NCBI GenBank assembly: GCA_045627365.1
Contig: JAZQNN010000036.1
Coordinates: forward strand, 34,406 to 98,405
Length of the DNA stretch: 64,000 nt
Direction of reading: 5' to 3'
Origin: RGIG5612 sp045627365
GTDB lineage: Bacteria > Bacillota > Clostridia > Lachnospirales > Lachnospiraceae
Made by a program: the position numbers and the translations under genes. The notes beneath the pieces were generated by a model, which had not been told where the DNA came from, made no database searches, and saw nothing but the letters and a program-made list of their open reading frames with translations. Of this stretch, positions 15,772-25,411 are shown piece by piece. The stretch's first letter is position 1. Each line of letters starts with the position of its first letter.

Positions 15772-17622
15772 TTAGTTCCTCCGTATTTTTGATATGTACC
15801 ATTTGGCGTCGACCGCAGCTATCAGTTCGTTCGCTGCGAAAAACTCCAAAGCGTTTGTCGTATCGTTTTTTCTGAAGCCGTCACACAGGAATGGTCCCGG
15901 CTTTTCAGGTTTTTTGACCATTTCGATCCCTTCAAGCGTCCAGGAAAGCTCGTCGGTGAGTTCTACCCAGTCAAGCTCCGGATAAGCCGCCAGGATCGGC
16001 GTTGTCGAGAAGAGTTTTTTGGCTTCCTCGTCATTCGGAATAATGCCTCTTTCGATCAGCTCGCTGCCCATTCTGAAGCGCTTTACCGTAAGAGTTCCGC
16101 CCTTGCCGTCACGGCTGATCTTCATCTCGACCTTGAGTGGGAATTTGTCCTCAAAAATATAATTGATGAACAGCGGGAAATCAGCTTTTATCTGCTTGCT
16201 CTTGAAGGACATGCCGTATTTTTCGCAGATGAGCTCCATCTCCTTGTTGATCCTTCTCTCAACAGCATCGTCGCCGTAATAATCCATATTTGCACGGCGC
16301 TCGCCGATGGCATATCTTGCCTCAAGATAGAACTTGTAAGCGTCTCTTATGCCCATGCCGTAGATGAGGCCGTCTCTTGCGACATTGCCCATTCTGAGTG
16401 CAAAATCAGCAAACTTGCTGTCGTAATGGCCCTGACAGAATTCTTCAAGCGTCCGTCTGTATCCGTCAACGAGCAGGTTCAGGCCCATGTCAACATTTCT
16501 CGGAACGCCCTTGCCGTCGATCAGCATATCGGCAGACTTGTATATGGACTCATCAACTCCCGCTACCGCACCGAAGTTGAAATATCTGAACGCGCGCTCA
16601 TAGTTAGGATTTCCGCCGGTATTTCGCCCGTAATAGTAAATGTATCCGAGCGAATTGGCTGCGTAAGGATCAGCAGTTTTGTTGAAGAGCTCCTGCAGAT
16701 ACTTTTCCGATAGTGACCAGTTCTGCTCGAAAGGTCCTCTTCCTTCGTAGTAGCTCCACGCAAGCACCTTTAGCGCCTGCAGATCCCCCTCGCTGTAAAG
16801 ATCCAGCACGAACCTTTTATATACCGCAAGTGCCTCTTCAGAGGCGTTCTTCAGATCTTCGTCCTCATCGTAACGTGAGACCAGATGTCTTTTCTGGGAC
16901 TTGGAGTAGATCCATTCTTCCATCGGAAGGCCCTTGTTATGCTCGTAAGCATCGATTCGGCTGATGATATCCTCACACACGATCTTGTAAGCGGATTCTT
17001 CTATCTGCGGAGCTTCTTTTACGCGGTCCCACGGGTATTTCTGCTCAAAATGTATGATATATTTGTCGTTTTCTTCTTTCTTGCTTAAACGTTCTTCAAG
17101 CCGCCAGTAAAGCTTCTCACACAGCCCGTAAACGACCGAAAATGCATCATCATCGTTGTCCGGTCCGTCCGAGAAAAAGTCCTCTCTGTAACGCTCTTCG
17201 ATTTCCAGTTTCTCATACAAAATGTTGAGAATGAGCCAGAACCACTCCTTGAACTTTTCCAGACAATCCGGCCTCTTGTTGATGTTCTCAAGTGCCGTCT
17301 TGATATCCGGACCTGTCAGAGTGTATTTTCTGGTTGGCTTGATATTAAAAGGCGGGAAAACCTCCGCGCTTATATCCTCGTAGAAGGTCTCAGCATGCAA
17401 AAGGTCCTTAAGCTGCCCGCGCGTGAGTTTGTACGGTTCGATCAGCTCCAGCGCAGCCTCATCATAGGCGGTGATCGCCGCAGGCTCATCGCTTTCATCG
17501 TAGGGTATCACGCTGTAGCGGCCATCCTTGCCCAGCATCGCGATCTTGCCGTATCTTTCGGCATATTCCCCGTATTTTATTGTGACCCAGTCACCCTGAG
17601 CAAATATCCTTTTTTTAAGCAT
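15772..17622 (-). CDS. Sel1-repeat protein of unknown function
   Basis: 616 residues, soluble, no signal peptide. The N-terminus (about 1-60) looks like a small beta-barrel (GDWVTIKYGEYAERYGKIAML). The middle (about 280-400) contains Sel1/TPR-like helical repeats, such as ALKVLAWSYYEGRG, AANSLGYIYYYGRN and IYKSADMLIDGKGVP. Such repeats usually hold protein partners. The C-terminal 150 residues are not recognised. It starts the minus-strand group with cysK, a lipoprotein and mscL. The ATG at 17622 has no Shine-Dalgarno site and lies 7 nt after a TATAAT box. Confidence 0.65.
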   Translation of the reverse strand: MLKKRIFAQGDWVTIKYGEYAERYGKIAMLGKDGRYSVIPYDESDEPAAITAYDEAALELIEPYKLTRGQLKDLLHAETFYEDISAEVFPPFNIKPTRKYTLTGPDIKTALENINKRPDCLEKFKEWFWLILNILYEKLEIEERYREDFFSDGPDNDDDAFSVVYGLCEKLYWRLEERLSKKEENDKYIIHFEQKYPWDRVKEAPQIEESAYKIVCEDIISRIDAYEHNKGLPMEEWIYSKSQKRHLVSRYDEDEDLKNASEEALAVYKRFVLDLYSEGDLQALKVLAWSYYEGRGPFEQNWSLSEKYLQELFNKTADPYAANSLGYIYYYGRNTGGNPNYERAFRYFNFGAVAGVDESIYKSADMLIDGKGVPRNVDMGLNLLVDGYRRTLEEFCQGHYDSKFADFALRMGNVARDGLIYGMGIRDAYKFYLEARYAIGERRANMDYYGDDAVERRINKEMELICEKYGMSFKSKQIKADFPLFINYIFEDKFPLKVEMKISRDGKGGTLTVKRFRMGSELIERGIIPNDEEAKKLFSTTPILAAYPELDWVELTDELSWTLEGIEMVKKPEKPGPFLCDGFRKNDTTNALEFFAANELIAAVDAKWYISKIRRN

Positions 17623-17629
17623 AGCTGAT

Positions 17630-17638
17630 ATTATAGCA
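17630..17638 (-). promoter_or_regulatory. Extended -10 promoter of the Sel1-cysK group (leaderless candidate)
   Basis: Minus strand TGC-TATAAT, with the hexamer at 17630-17635, ends 7 nt before the ATG. The same 7-nt spacing is found before the MobA-like and mecA genes. Confidence 0.6.
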
Positions 17639-17672
17639 TAATTTTCTGTCTTTACTATATTTTTTTCTTTTC

Positions 17673-17701
17673 TTGTTTTTTTTGGCGACAGGTGCTATCA
17701 T
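17673..17701 (+). promoter_or_regulatory. Candidate typA promoter
   Basis: TTGTTT, 17 nt, TATCAT. This gives a leader of roughly 50 nt before the typA ATG. Moderate match to consensus. Confidence 0.5.
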
Positions 17702-17756
17702 TTATCGGTTGCAGGCCGATTTTCGGTCATATTTATAGTGCTTTAAGGAATTCAAA

Positions 17757-19589
17757 ATGATCATCAAACAGGAAAACATCAGAAACATAGCAATCATCGC
17801 ACACGTTGACCACGGCAAAACGACGATGGTCGACGCGATGCTTAAACAGAGCGGTATTTTCCGCGAGGGCCAGGAGATCGTTGACCGTGTCATGGACTCC
17901 AATGACCTCGAAAGAGAAAGAGGTATCACCATCCTTTCCAAGAATACCGCCATTAATTACAACGGCGTTAAGATCAATATCGTAGACACCCCGGGCCATG
18001 CTGATTTCGGCGGCGAGGTAGAGCGTGTTCTTAAGATGGTCAACGGCGTTATTCTTCTGGTCGACGCTTTCGAAGGCACCATGCCTCAGACTAAATTCGT
18101 TCTCAAAAAGGCTCTTGATCTCGACCTCGATGTGATCGTCTGCATCAACAAGATCGACAGACCGGAGGCTCGTCCGGAAGCGGTCATCGACGAGGTACTG
18201 GAACTTATGATGGACCTCGAGGCATCCGATAAGCAGCTTGATGCTCCGATCATCTTCGCCTCAGCCAAGAAGGGCTTTGCCATCAAGAATCTGAACGACG
18301 AGCCGGTGGACCTTAAGCCGCTCTTCGATACGATCATTGAGAGCATTCCGGCGCCTGAAGGAGATCCGGATGCAGGCACACAGGTTCTGATCTCCACCAT
18401 TGATTATAACGAATATGTCGGCCGTATCGGCGTCGGCAAGGTTGATAACGGTACCATCAGTGTGGGTCAGGAGCTCATGCGTCTGAACGCGCATGATCCT
18501 AGCACTCATGAGAAAGTCAAAATCACTAAACTGTATGAATTCGACGGTCTCGGAAAGGTCGATGTCAAGACGGCTAAGGTCGGCGACATCGTTGCTCTTT
18601 CAGGCATTGCCGACCTTCAGATCGGTGATACTATATGCGCCCAGGAAGGCGCCGAGCCTATTCCGTTCCAGAAGATCTCCGAGCCGACTATCTCGATGAA
18701 CTTTATCGTTAACGACTCGCCTTTTGCAGGGCAGGAAGGCAAATGGTGCACATCCCGCCAGATCAGAGACAGACTTTACCGAGAACTCAACACTGATGTT
18801 TCGCTCCGCGTAGAAGACACCGAATCCACAGATACATTCAAGGTTTCAGGTCGTGGCGAGCTTCATCTGTCCGTTCTTATTGAGAATATGCGCCGCGAAG
18901 GCTACGAGTTTGCCGTAAGTAAGGCCGAGGTAATCTACCGCTATGACGAGCACGGCAAGAAACTCGAGCCGATGGAGATCGCAACTATCGACGTAGCCGA
19001 AGAATATGCAGGAACTGTCATCAGCATGCTGTCAGAGCGCAAAGGATCACTCGTTAACATGAGCACCTTGTCGGATGGTTCTTCAAGACTTGAGTTCCAG
19101 ATCCCGGCAAGAGGCCTGATCGGCTTCCACGGCAGATTCCTGACTTCCACAAGAGGCACCGGCATCCTGAATACGATCTTTGACGGATATGCTCCTTATC
19201 AGGGTGATATTGCCTACCGTTCTCAGGGCTCACTTATTGCATTTGAGGCCGGAGAGGCTGTTACCTACGGACTTTTCGCTGCTCAGGAACGTGGTTCGCT
19301 GTTCATCAGCCCGGGAGAGCGTGTCTACGCAGGTATGGTAATAGGTGAAAACGGCAAAGACGAGGACATCGAGGTCAACGTATGCAAGACCAAGCATCTG
19401 ACCAACACCCGTTCTTCCTCATCTGATGAGGCCCTGAAGCTCACCCCTCCAAGGATCCTCAGCCTTGAGCAGGCGCTCGAATTCATTGACACCGACGAGC
19501 TCCTTGAGGTTACGCCAAAGACTCTCAGGATCAGAAAGAGGATCCTCGATTCCAGACTCAGAAAGAGATCCAATTTCACTCAGAAATAA
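17757..19589 (+). CDS. typA: Ribosome-associated GTPase TypA/BipA
   Basis: 610 residues, the family length. GTPase motifs in order: G1 AHVDHGKTT, G2/switch I RERGITILSKNTA, G3 DTPGHADFGGEVER, G4 NKIDRPEARPE. EF-G-like domains follow and the C-terminal TypA-specific domain contains PARGLIGFHGRFL and GERVYAGMVIGE. It binds the 70S or 50S particle and helps assembly and translation under stress or cold. AAGGA lies ahead of the ATG. It is a single gene ending at a strong hairpin, divergent from the Sel1 group. Confidence 0.95.
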   Translation: MIIKQENIRNIAIIAHVDHGKTTMVDAMLKQSGIFREGQEIVDRVMDSNDLERERGITILSKNTAINYNGVKINIVDTPGHADFGGEVERVLKMVNGVILLVDAFEGTMPQTKFVLKKALDLDLDVIVCINKIDRPEARPEAVIDEVLELMMDLEASDKQLDAPIIFASAKKGFAIKNLNDEPVDLKPLFDTIIESIPAPEGDPDAGTQVLISTIDYNEYVGRIGVGKVDNGTISVGQELMRLNAHDPSTHEKVKITKLYEFDGLGKVDVKTAKVGDIVALSGIADLQIGDTICAQEGAEPIPFQKISEPTISMNFIVNDSPFAGQEGKWCTSRQIRDRLYRELNTDVSLRVEDTESTDTFKVSGRGELHLSVLIENMRREGYEFAVSKAEVIYRYDEHGKKLEPMEIATIDVAEEYAGTVISMLSERKGSLVNMSTLSDGSSRLEFQIPARGLIGFHGRFLTSTRGTGILNTIFDGYAPYQGDIAYRSQGSLIAFEAGEAVTYGLFAAQERGSLFISPGERVYAGMVIGENGKDEDIEVNVCKTKHLTNTRSSSSDEALKLTPPRILSLEQALEFIDTDELLEVTPKTLRIRKRILDSRLRKRSNFTQK

Positions 19590-19603
19590 CTTAACAAAAG
19601 CTC

Positions 19604-19633
19604 AAAAAAAGGACTGCTGACCGGCAGTCCTTT
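19604..19633. terminator. Terminator between typA and the AAA+ gene
   Basis: Stem AAAGGACTGC with GCAGTCCTTT, loop TGACCG, with an A-run before it and T-rich sequence after. Likely serves both converging genes. Confidence 0.85.
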
Positions 19634-19654
19634 CTGTTTTAATTCATTCCCGAT

Positions 19655-22600
19655 TTACAGGAAATCTTCCTCCGTCAGGAGCTTCAGCTCGTTGCCCTTC
19701 TTCTTGAATGCGGAGAACAGCTTGCCTACATTCTTTCTTTCGGCATTGTCGATAGCGTCATCAACGATTGCCCTTACGTCATCGTATCCGAGCCTTACTG
19801 TCGGCAGATTGATCTCATCGATTCTGGCGTGAAGCGCAAGCTTGGCCATATCGTCGATCTCGTAGCCCTGCTCGAGTGCGTACTCGCATGCTACATTTGC
19901 CCACTCAAGGATCGACAGTTCGAAGATGTCAAGTCTGGTGCAGAACAGCTGTCTGATCTTCGGGAAGTTGGACATGATATTCTCGATAGCAAGCTGGTTG
20001 CCCTCGAGCACTATCATGCTGTCGGTGTTGGTATTCTCGATAGCGTCGGCGAGGTTCTCAATGGTCTCATCTGTAAGATATCCGACGTTCTCAATGATCA
20101 GGTCGCTTCCCTTTATGCGATTAAGGACTTTCTCAATATTCTTGCCGTTGAGGGCTTCAGCCTGAACCTTGGCAACTTTTCCGGCGCCATCTCCGGTTGC
20201 CTCGGCAACTGCTTTAACGATCGCGATCGCAAGATAGGTCTTGCCGGTCTTGGCATCGCCTGTTACTATCAGATTTCCGCCGTTTGCCTGACCGTTTGCC
20301 TTGAAAGCAAGTATCCTGTCGATAGTCTCGCAAATGCTCTCTTCCATGCCGTCGACCAGCAGGTACTCAAAGAGTTCATCACGCTGATCGTCTGTCAGCT
20401 GATATCCGGCTGCCGGCTCTTCGTATGTTTCCTCAGGAATTACAACTTCTTCCTGCCCATCCATATCGTCGAATGAGATCGCAAGCTCTTCGCCCAGTTC
20501 ATCTCCAAGCTCATCCAGCATTGCTACTGCCGCAAGGTCAACGCCGTCTTTCTCAGCATTATCGAATTCCTTGATAATAACTTCAGCTTCATCAGGTAAT
20601 CCTGCGAATGCAGCTGTTTCTTCTGTCGGTTCTTCTTTCGGTTCATCGAAAACAGCCTCAACAGGCTTCTCTTCCTCAGGCTCCAACTCGTCCTCTGAGA
20701 AAAGCGCGTTGATGTCATCAAATTCGAAATCTACAGGACCGCCGAAATCATCAGCTATCACTTTCTTAACTTGAGGAGCGGCTTCTATCACTTCAGCAGC
20801 TTCCTCAATGACCTCTTCTGCTGCCTCTTCAGGTTCTTCAACTGCAGGCTCTTCTATGGTCTCTTCAGCCGGAGCTTCTTCGACTACTTCATCAGGCTCT
20901 TCAGCAAGCTCTTCTTCCGGTTCATCAACAAGTTCATAAGCCGGTTCCTCTTCCTGTTTTTCAGCTTCCAGCTGCTCGGCTAATATCGCTTCCTTCTTGC
21001 TGAAATCAATATGGATATCATCATCCGGCTCGTCAATAAACTTCTCGTCAAGTTCCTTGCCTTCCTCGAACATATCCGGAGCAAGCGCGGTCTCAAGATC
21101 ATTTACTGCCATCGGCTCGTCTTCGATCTCGAATAAAGGTGTAGCCGGCATTCCGCTTACAGCAGCGAGGATCTGAGCAAGACGCTGTTTTTCGATCTCA
21201 GCGACCTTGTCCTTATTGGCTTCCAGCTTTTCAGAGCAGTTCTTGTAAATATCATCGATTGAAAGCTGACCGTCGATATCTTCCTTGTCATCCGAAATAA
21301 CGGCAAGGTCAAGCTGAAGTTGGCCATCTTCGTCTGCTTCTTCCTTCACTGCGCTCTTTGCCTTTACTGCTGTTACTGCCTGAAGAGCTGCTTTTCTTGC
21401 TTCTTCTTCAGCAATTGCAGACAGTGTGCAGGTTCCGCGGCCTGTCAGAGCCGGCTTTGTAACCTGGTCTGCAAACGTAGAACGATATACGGTGGTGACG
21501 CCCATCTTGGAAAGAGCTGCGGCAGCCACTGACGCGCCTGAAGCAGTCTTCAAAGGCTCAGCCGGGGCAGCTGCTGCAGGAGCTGCTTCCTCTATTTCTT
21601 CAAGCTCTGTGAGCTCCTCAACAACAACTTCCTCTTCGGCAGTCTCTTCTGCTTCTTCGATCTCTTCAACTTCTATCTCTTCTTCAGGAGGGAGCTCTCT
21701 TGTGATCTTCTTAAGAGGCGCAGTCTCTTCTTTCTTGGAATTGATCGCTACAGCTGCAGCGATCGTTGCCATATCGGATGCTGAAAAGACCTTCGTCTCT
21801 TCCATATCTCCGTCAAAAACTTCTTCCGGTATGTCTTCTATGAACTCTTCCGGAGTTTCGAGTATTTCTTCTTCCTTTGCAGGCTCCACATGGATCTCGG
21901 CAGTCTTCTGAAGCCTTGCCTGAAGCTCAGTCCTGTCAATAAGTACTGTGTCTTCAAGACTTACGTCATCAGAAAGTTCCTCTGCTTCGTCCTCTGCCGG
22001 CTCCTCGCCAAGAAACTCCGCAGCAAAATCCTCTGCCTCCGAGTTAAGCTCCTCATCCTCTACAGGCTCTTCCTCTGCCGGCTCCTCGTCCATATATTCG
22101 GCCATTATGGTCTCGTATTTACGCTGCTGATCCGGTGTAAGCGCGGTGTGCGCAAATTTCAGCTCCAGAGCCTTCTTAACATACTCGCCATCCGGGAACC
22201 ATGTTACTATCTCGTCGCAGGTCTTTACACAATCCTTTACGCGGCCTTCCTCATGATACAGGCTTGCAAGCTCATACAACCACTCATCGTCTGTCTCCTG
22301 CTTAGCATACTGCTCAAGCACCTTGATAAGCTCTCTGTTGGAGATTCCGCCTTCCTTGCCGATGATGTATTTCAGAAGGTATCTTCTGTTGTCGCGTGGT
22401 GCTATCTGGCAGAAATCCTCATAGAATTCTACAGCATCATCCAGATTGCCTGTTTCGACTGAAAGCATACACAGTTTGTAAGCCAGCTGCTTTGAATTCG
22501 GCATCCGCTCGTATGCTACCAGCAGCGTATCCTTGGCTTCGTCGTAACGGCCAAGCTGAACATACGCATCAGAAATCATTTCCAACAGTCTGTTGTCTTT

Positions 22601-22711
22601 TACTCTGCTGATGTCCAGTTCCTCGGCATAGAAAACGGCACTATCGTAATTACCATCTTCGTATGCGTCTCTAATTTCGTGCATTAATTCAACGATTTCC
22701 TGTTTATCCAT
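19655..22711 (-). CDS. TPR - acidic linker - AAA+ ATPase protein
   Basis: 1018 residues from the ATG at 22711. Residues 1 to about 195 are TPR-like helical repeats (AYEDGNYDSAVFYAEELDI, AYVQLGRYDEAKDTLLVAYE). About 200 to 760 is a long Glu/Ala/Pro-rich low-complexity region, probably disordered. The last 250 residues are an AAA+ module: Walker A GDAKTGKT at about 815, a Walker-B-like strand DLIIENVGY and a helical lid, nearest by eye to CbbX/SpoVK-type ATPases. The start codon lies 1 nt after the recR stop, without its own binding site, so translation is coupled to RecR. Function unknown; a scaffold or remodeller is an inference. Confidence 0.75.
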   Translation of the reverse strand: MDKQEIVELMHEIRDAYEDGNYDSAVFYAEELDISRVKDNRLLEMISDAYVQLGRYDEAKDTLLVAYERMPNSKQLAYKLCMLSVETGNLDDAVEFYEDFCQIAPRDNRRYLLKYIIGKEGGISNRELIKVLEQYAKQETDDEWLYELASLYHEEGRVKDCVKTCDEIVTWFPDGEYVKKALELKFAHTALTPDQQRKYETIMAEYMDEEPAEEEPVEDEELNSEAEDFAAEFLGEEPAEDEAEELSDDVSLEDTVLIDRTELQARLQKTAEIHVEPAKEEEILETPEEFIEDIPEEVFDGDMEETKVFSASDMATIAAAVAINSKKEETAPLKKITRELPPEEEIEVEEIEEAEETAEEEVVVEELTELEEIEEAAPAAAAPAEPLKTASGASVAAAALSKMGVTTVYRSTFADQVTKPALTGRGTCTLSAIAEEEARKAALQAVTAVKAKSAVKEEADEDGQLQLDLAVISDDKEDIDGQLSIDDIYKNCSEKLEANKDKVAEIEKQRLAQILAAVSGMPATPLFEIEDEPMAVNDLETALAPDMFEEGKELDEKFIDEPDDDIHIDFSKKEAILAEQLEAEKQEEEPAYELVDEPEEELAEEPDEVVEEAPAEETIEEPAVEEPEEAAEEVIEEAAEVIEAAPQVKKVIADDFGGPVDFEFDDINALFSEDELEPEEEKPVEAVFDEPKEEPTEETAAFAGLPDEAEVIIKEFDNAEKDGVDLAAVAMLDELGDELGEELAISFDDMDGQEEVVIPEETYEEPAAGYQLTDDQRDELFEYLLVDGMEESICETIDRILAFKANGQANGGNLIVTGDAKTGKTYLAIAIVKAVAEATGDGAGKVAKVQAEALNGKNIEKVLNRIKGSDLIIENVGYLTDETIENLADAIENTNTDSMIVLEGNQLAIENIMSNFPKIRQLFCTRLDIFELSILEWANVACEYALEQGYEIDDMAKLALHARIDEINLPTVRLGYDDVRAIVDDAIDNAERKNVGKLFSAFKKKGNELKLLTEEDFL

Positions 22712-22712
22712 G

Positions 22713-23309
22713 TCAGATTTCCACTCTTCCTTCCAGTGCTCTGAGTAATGTAACTTCATCGATACATTCCAAATCTCCGCCTACAGGCACGCCGCTGGCA
22801 ATACGGCTGACCTTGATTCCCGCCGGCTTTATCAGTTTACTGATATACATTGCGGTCGTTTCTCCTTCAAGGCTGGAGTTTGTCGCGATAATTACTTCTT
22901 TGACGTCTCCGCGCAGACGCTCTATAAGCTCTTTGAGCTTTATGTCCGACGGACCGATTCCCAACATAGGAGATATTGCTCCGTGCAGAACATGATAAAC
23001 TCCTTCGAACTTGCCCGTTTTCTCATATGCTGCCAGGTCGCGCGTATTTTCAACGACCATTATCGTGCTGTGGTCTCTTTTAGTGCTCCTGCAGATCGGG
23101 CACTCATCTTCATCTGTGATAGTGTAGCATGTCTTGCAATATTTAATGTTCTGCTTTGCCCCAACTATCGCCTCAGACAATTGTGTCACTTCTTCTTCCG
23201 GCATGTCCAGGATGTGGAACGCAAGCCTGGTTGCGGACTTCGGACCTATGCCCGGCAGCTTTGACAACTCACCTATTAACTTTGAGATGTGTTCACTAAA
23301 ATAGTCCAC
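22713..23309 (-). CDS. recR: Recombination mediator protein RecR
   Basis: 198 residues, the normal length. Helix-hairpin-helix KLPGIGPKSATRLAFHIL, a four-cysteine zinc site (CKTCYTITDEDECPIC), and a Toprim domain with MVVENTRDL and TNSSLEGETTAMYI. RecR acts with RecO/RecF to load RecA on gapped DNA. It begins with GTG at 23309, overlapping the ybaB end by 14 nt, with GGTGG as binding site. Part of the conserved dnaX-ybaB-recR cluster. Confidence 0.95.
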   Translation of the reverse strand: MDYFSEHISKLIGELSKLPGIGPKSATRLAFHILDMPEEEVTQLSEAIVGAKQNIKYCKTCYTITDEDECPICRSTKRDHSTIMVVENTRDLAAYEKTGKFEGVYHVLHGAISPMLGIGPSDIKLKELIERLRGDVKEVIIATNSSLEGETTAMYISKLIKPAGIKVSRIASGVPVGGDLECIDEVTLLRALEGRVEI

Positions 23310-23655
23310 TCATTCCACCTGCGCCACCAGTGATCTGTGACATCTTAGCCTGTGAGATCTCATCGATCTTCCTGAGTGCCTCATTGGTTGCTGCCATAAT
23401 AAGGTCCTGAAGCATTTCAACATCATCAGGGTCTACAACTTCTTTATCTATCTTAACAGCGGTTATTTCTTTCTTGCCTGATACAGTGACTTCGATCGCT
23501 CCGCCGCCTGCTGTTGCAGAAACAGTTTCCTCTTCAAGAGCAGCCTGAGCTTCTTCCATCTGCTTTTGCATCTTTTGTGCCTGCTTCAGCAGATTATTCA
23601 TATTTCCCGGCATGCCTCCGCCGTATCCGCCATATCCGCCTCTACCTTTACTCAA
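23296..23655 (-). CDS. ybaB: YbaB/EbfC family nucleoid-associated protein
   Basis: 119 residues. Start is a TTG at 23655, supported by GGAGG nine nt upstream, which sits inside the last codons of dnaX. A Gly/Tyr-rich N-terminus (GRGGYGGYGGGMPGNMNNLLKQ) precedes the family core with coiled-coil helix QAQKMQKQMEEAQAALEEE and strands AIEVTVSGKKEITAVKID. The small protein dimerises and binds DNA. Between dnaX and recR, as in most Firmicutes. Confidence 0.92.
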   Translation of the reverse strand: MSKGRGGYGGYGGGMPGNMNNLLKQAQKMQKQMEEAQAALEEETVSATAGGGAIEVTVSGKKEITAVKIDKEVVDPDDVEMLQDLIMAATNEALRKIDEISQAKMSQITGGAGGMSGLF

Positions 23656-23656
23656 A

Positions 23657-25264
23657 TCAGTATTCCTCCGTTCCTATGTTAAAATTGATTCCGCCCAGCA
23701 TATCGTCCGGGATCTCCCGAGGGGCTTCCTCGCGGAAATTCAGTCTTACGCTGACACCGGCTACTTTCCTGATCGTTGCCAGGACATCTTCTTCCTTGTC
23801 CCTGACATTCCTGAGGGACATGTCCATGGAGGAAGATATCGTAAGAAGGTCATCGCCTTCAGCTAAAGGTGTGCATGCGCGCAAACTCATCTTCAGTATC
23901 ATTCCGTCGCATGCGTCTATTATGTCTGCCCAGCTTTCCGCAGCTATCCTTGCAGGACTGCCGCCGGCAGGTGCGGGCCTTGCCGCTGCCGGCTCTATCG
24001 GTTCAGGGATGTCGAACCAGACCGGTTCGTCTCCTCCTATAATAACAGATTCGCCCACTTCAGGCTCCGGAACGCTGCAAATCGTTTCATTCACCATTCT
24101 TACCGGCGCGCTCCCTGCTCCTGCTTCAAGCTGACGAATTCTGTCAATAAGCGAATTCTGGTCTGTCTCCATCTGAGGCTTGGCCAGTTTAATGTAACAA
24201 ACTTCCGTCAGGATCTGCTTGGATGAGGAATACCTCAAAGTATCCAGCAGTTCGGAAAGTGTTCTGATATATCTCATCAGGACCTGCGGCCTTGCATTTT
24301 CTGCATCCTCGCGCAAGGTACGCATATTCTCAGCTGATATTCCGAGGACGTCTTCGCTTGTATCTGAGTTCAGATTGATCAGCAGGAGATTTCTCAGATA
24401 CCACAGGAAATCCTCGGAAAATCTGGCCAGATCGCGGCCTTCATTCACTGTCTTGTCAATCAGCTTAAGAACTGCTGCCACATCTGCCGAATATACGGCA
24501 CGGAACATCCCCGAAAAGACCTCCGTGTCAACCGCTCCGAGCGTGCTTAAGACATTCTCGTATGTCAGCGTCTCATTCGGGTTAAAAGCTATGCATTTGT
24601 CAAGCAGGCTTATGGAATCACGCATGGATCCGTCGCCGGCTTTGGCAATGTACTGCAGAGCCTTTTCCTCTGCCGCAATGTGTTCAGCCGAGGTTATTGC
24701 CGCAAGATTCTCGGTAATGACTTCGTTGCTTATTCTGTGAAAATCATAACGCTGACACCTGGATAAAATAGTTATCGGCAATTTGTGCGGCTCGGTCGTT
24801 GCAAGAATGAACACAACATATGATGGCGGCTCTTCCAGCGTCTTCAAAAATGCATTGAAAGCAGACGTTGAAAGCATATGTACCTCATCGATGATGTAGA
24901 CCTTGTACCTTCCGTTTACCGGAGTGTACTGAACTTCATCGATGATACGTCTCATATCGTCAACGCCTGTGTTGGAGGCAGCATCCACTTCCACGATATC
25001 GATAAAAGAATCGTCCAGAGCGGCCTTGCAAACCGCGCACTCATTACACGGCTCGCCGTCGTGCGGATCAAGGCAGTTGATCGCGCGGGCAAAAAGTTTC
25101 GCCACACTGGTCTTTCCTGTACCTCTCGTGCCGGTAAACAGATACGCGTGTCCTATTCTGTCATTCTTCAGTTGGTTCTTCAAAGTCCTTACGACGTGAT
25201 CCTGTCCCTTGACCTGATCAAAAGTCTGCGGCCTGAATTTACGATAAAGCGCCAAATACGACAT
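23657..25264 (-). CDS. dnaX: DNA polymerase III subunits gamma and tau
   Basis: 535 residues. Clamp-loader AAA+ domain with Walker A GTRGTGKTS, a four-cysteine zinc module (CLDPHDGEPCNECAVC), Walker B VYIIDEVHM, and sensor 1 LATTEPHKLP. Domain III helices follow to about residue 370, then a shorter tau-like C-terminal part. It loads the sliding clamp and links replisome parts. No slippery A-run frameshift site was evident. It is preceded by a promoter at 25353-25381 and a possible leader hairpin, with the SRP RNA gene just upstream. Confidence 0.95.
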   Translation of the reverse strand: MSYLALYRKFRPQTFDQVKGQDHVVRTLKNQLKNDRIGHAYLFTGTRGTGKTSVAKLFARAINCLDPHDGEPCNECAVCKAALDDSFIDIVEVDAASNTGVDDMRRIIDEVQYTPVNGRYKVYIIDEVHMLSTSAFNAFLKTLEEPPSYVVFILATTEPHKLPITILSRCQRYDFHRISNEVITENLAAITSAEHIAAEEKALQYIAKAGDGSMRDSISLLDKCIAFNPNETLTYENVLSTLGAVDTEVFSGMFRAVYSADVAAVLKLIDKTVNEGRDLARFSEDFLWYLRNLLLINLNSDTSEDVLGISAENMRTLREDAENARPQVLMRYIRTLSELLDTLRYSSSKQILTEVCYIKLAKPQMETDQNSLIDRIRQLEAGAGSAPVRMVNETICSVPEPEVGESVIIGGDEPVWFDIPEPIEPAAARPAPAGGSPARIAAESWADIIDACDGMILKMSLRACTPLAEGDDLLTISSSMDMSLRNVRDKEEDVLATIRKVAGVSVRLNFREEAPREIPDDMLGGINFNIGTEEY

Positions 25265-25298
25265 GCGCTGTTCCCCCGGAATATACGATCATAAGACC

Positions 25299-25331
25299 GA
25301 GTTCCCGCAAGCTGTTGCCTTCGGAAACTCC
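25299..25331 (-). other. Possible hairpin in the dnaX leader
   Basis: In the dnaX 5' leader, minus strand GAGTTTCC can pair with GGGAACTC (one G-U pair) around a 16-nt loop. No known riboswitch class is recognised. It may only be RNA structure without a role. Confidence 0.35.
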
Positions 25332-25352
25332 GTCCCTGAAAATCTACAACAT

Positions 25353-25381
25353 ATAGTAACATAACGACTTTATATTATCAA
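25353..25381 (-). promoter_or_regulatory. dnaX operon promoter
   Basis: Minus strand TTGATA, 17 nt, TACTAT, about 90 nt before dnaX and just past the SRP RNA 3' end. It would drive dnaX-ybaB-recR and the AAA+ gene. Confidence 0.65.
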
Positions 25382-25411
25382 CATATAGCCACCAAAAATA
25401 AGCAAAAAATA

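Noticed and set aside
19655..22711. Plus-strand Ser-, Phe- and Cys-rich frames over the acidic region
   Set aside because: They are opposite-strand readings of Glu/Ala-rich codons.
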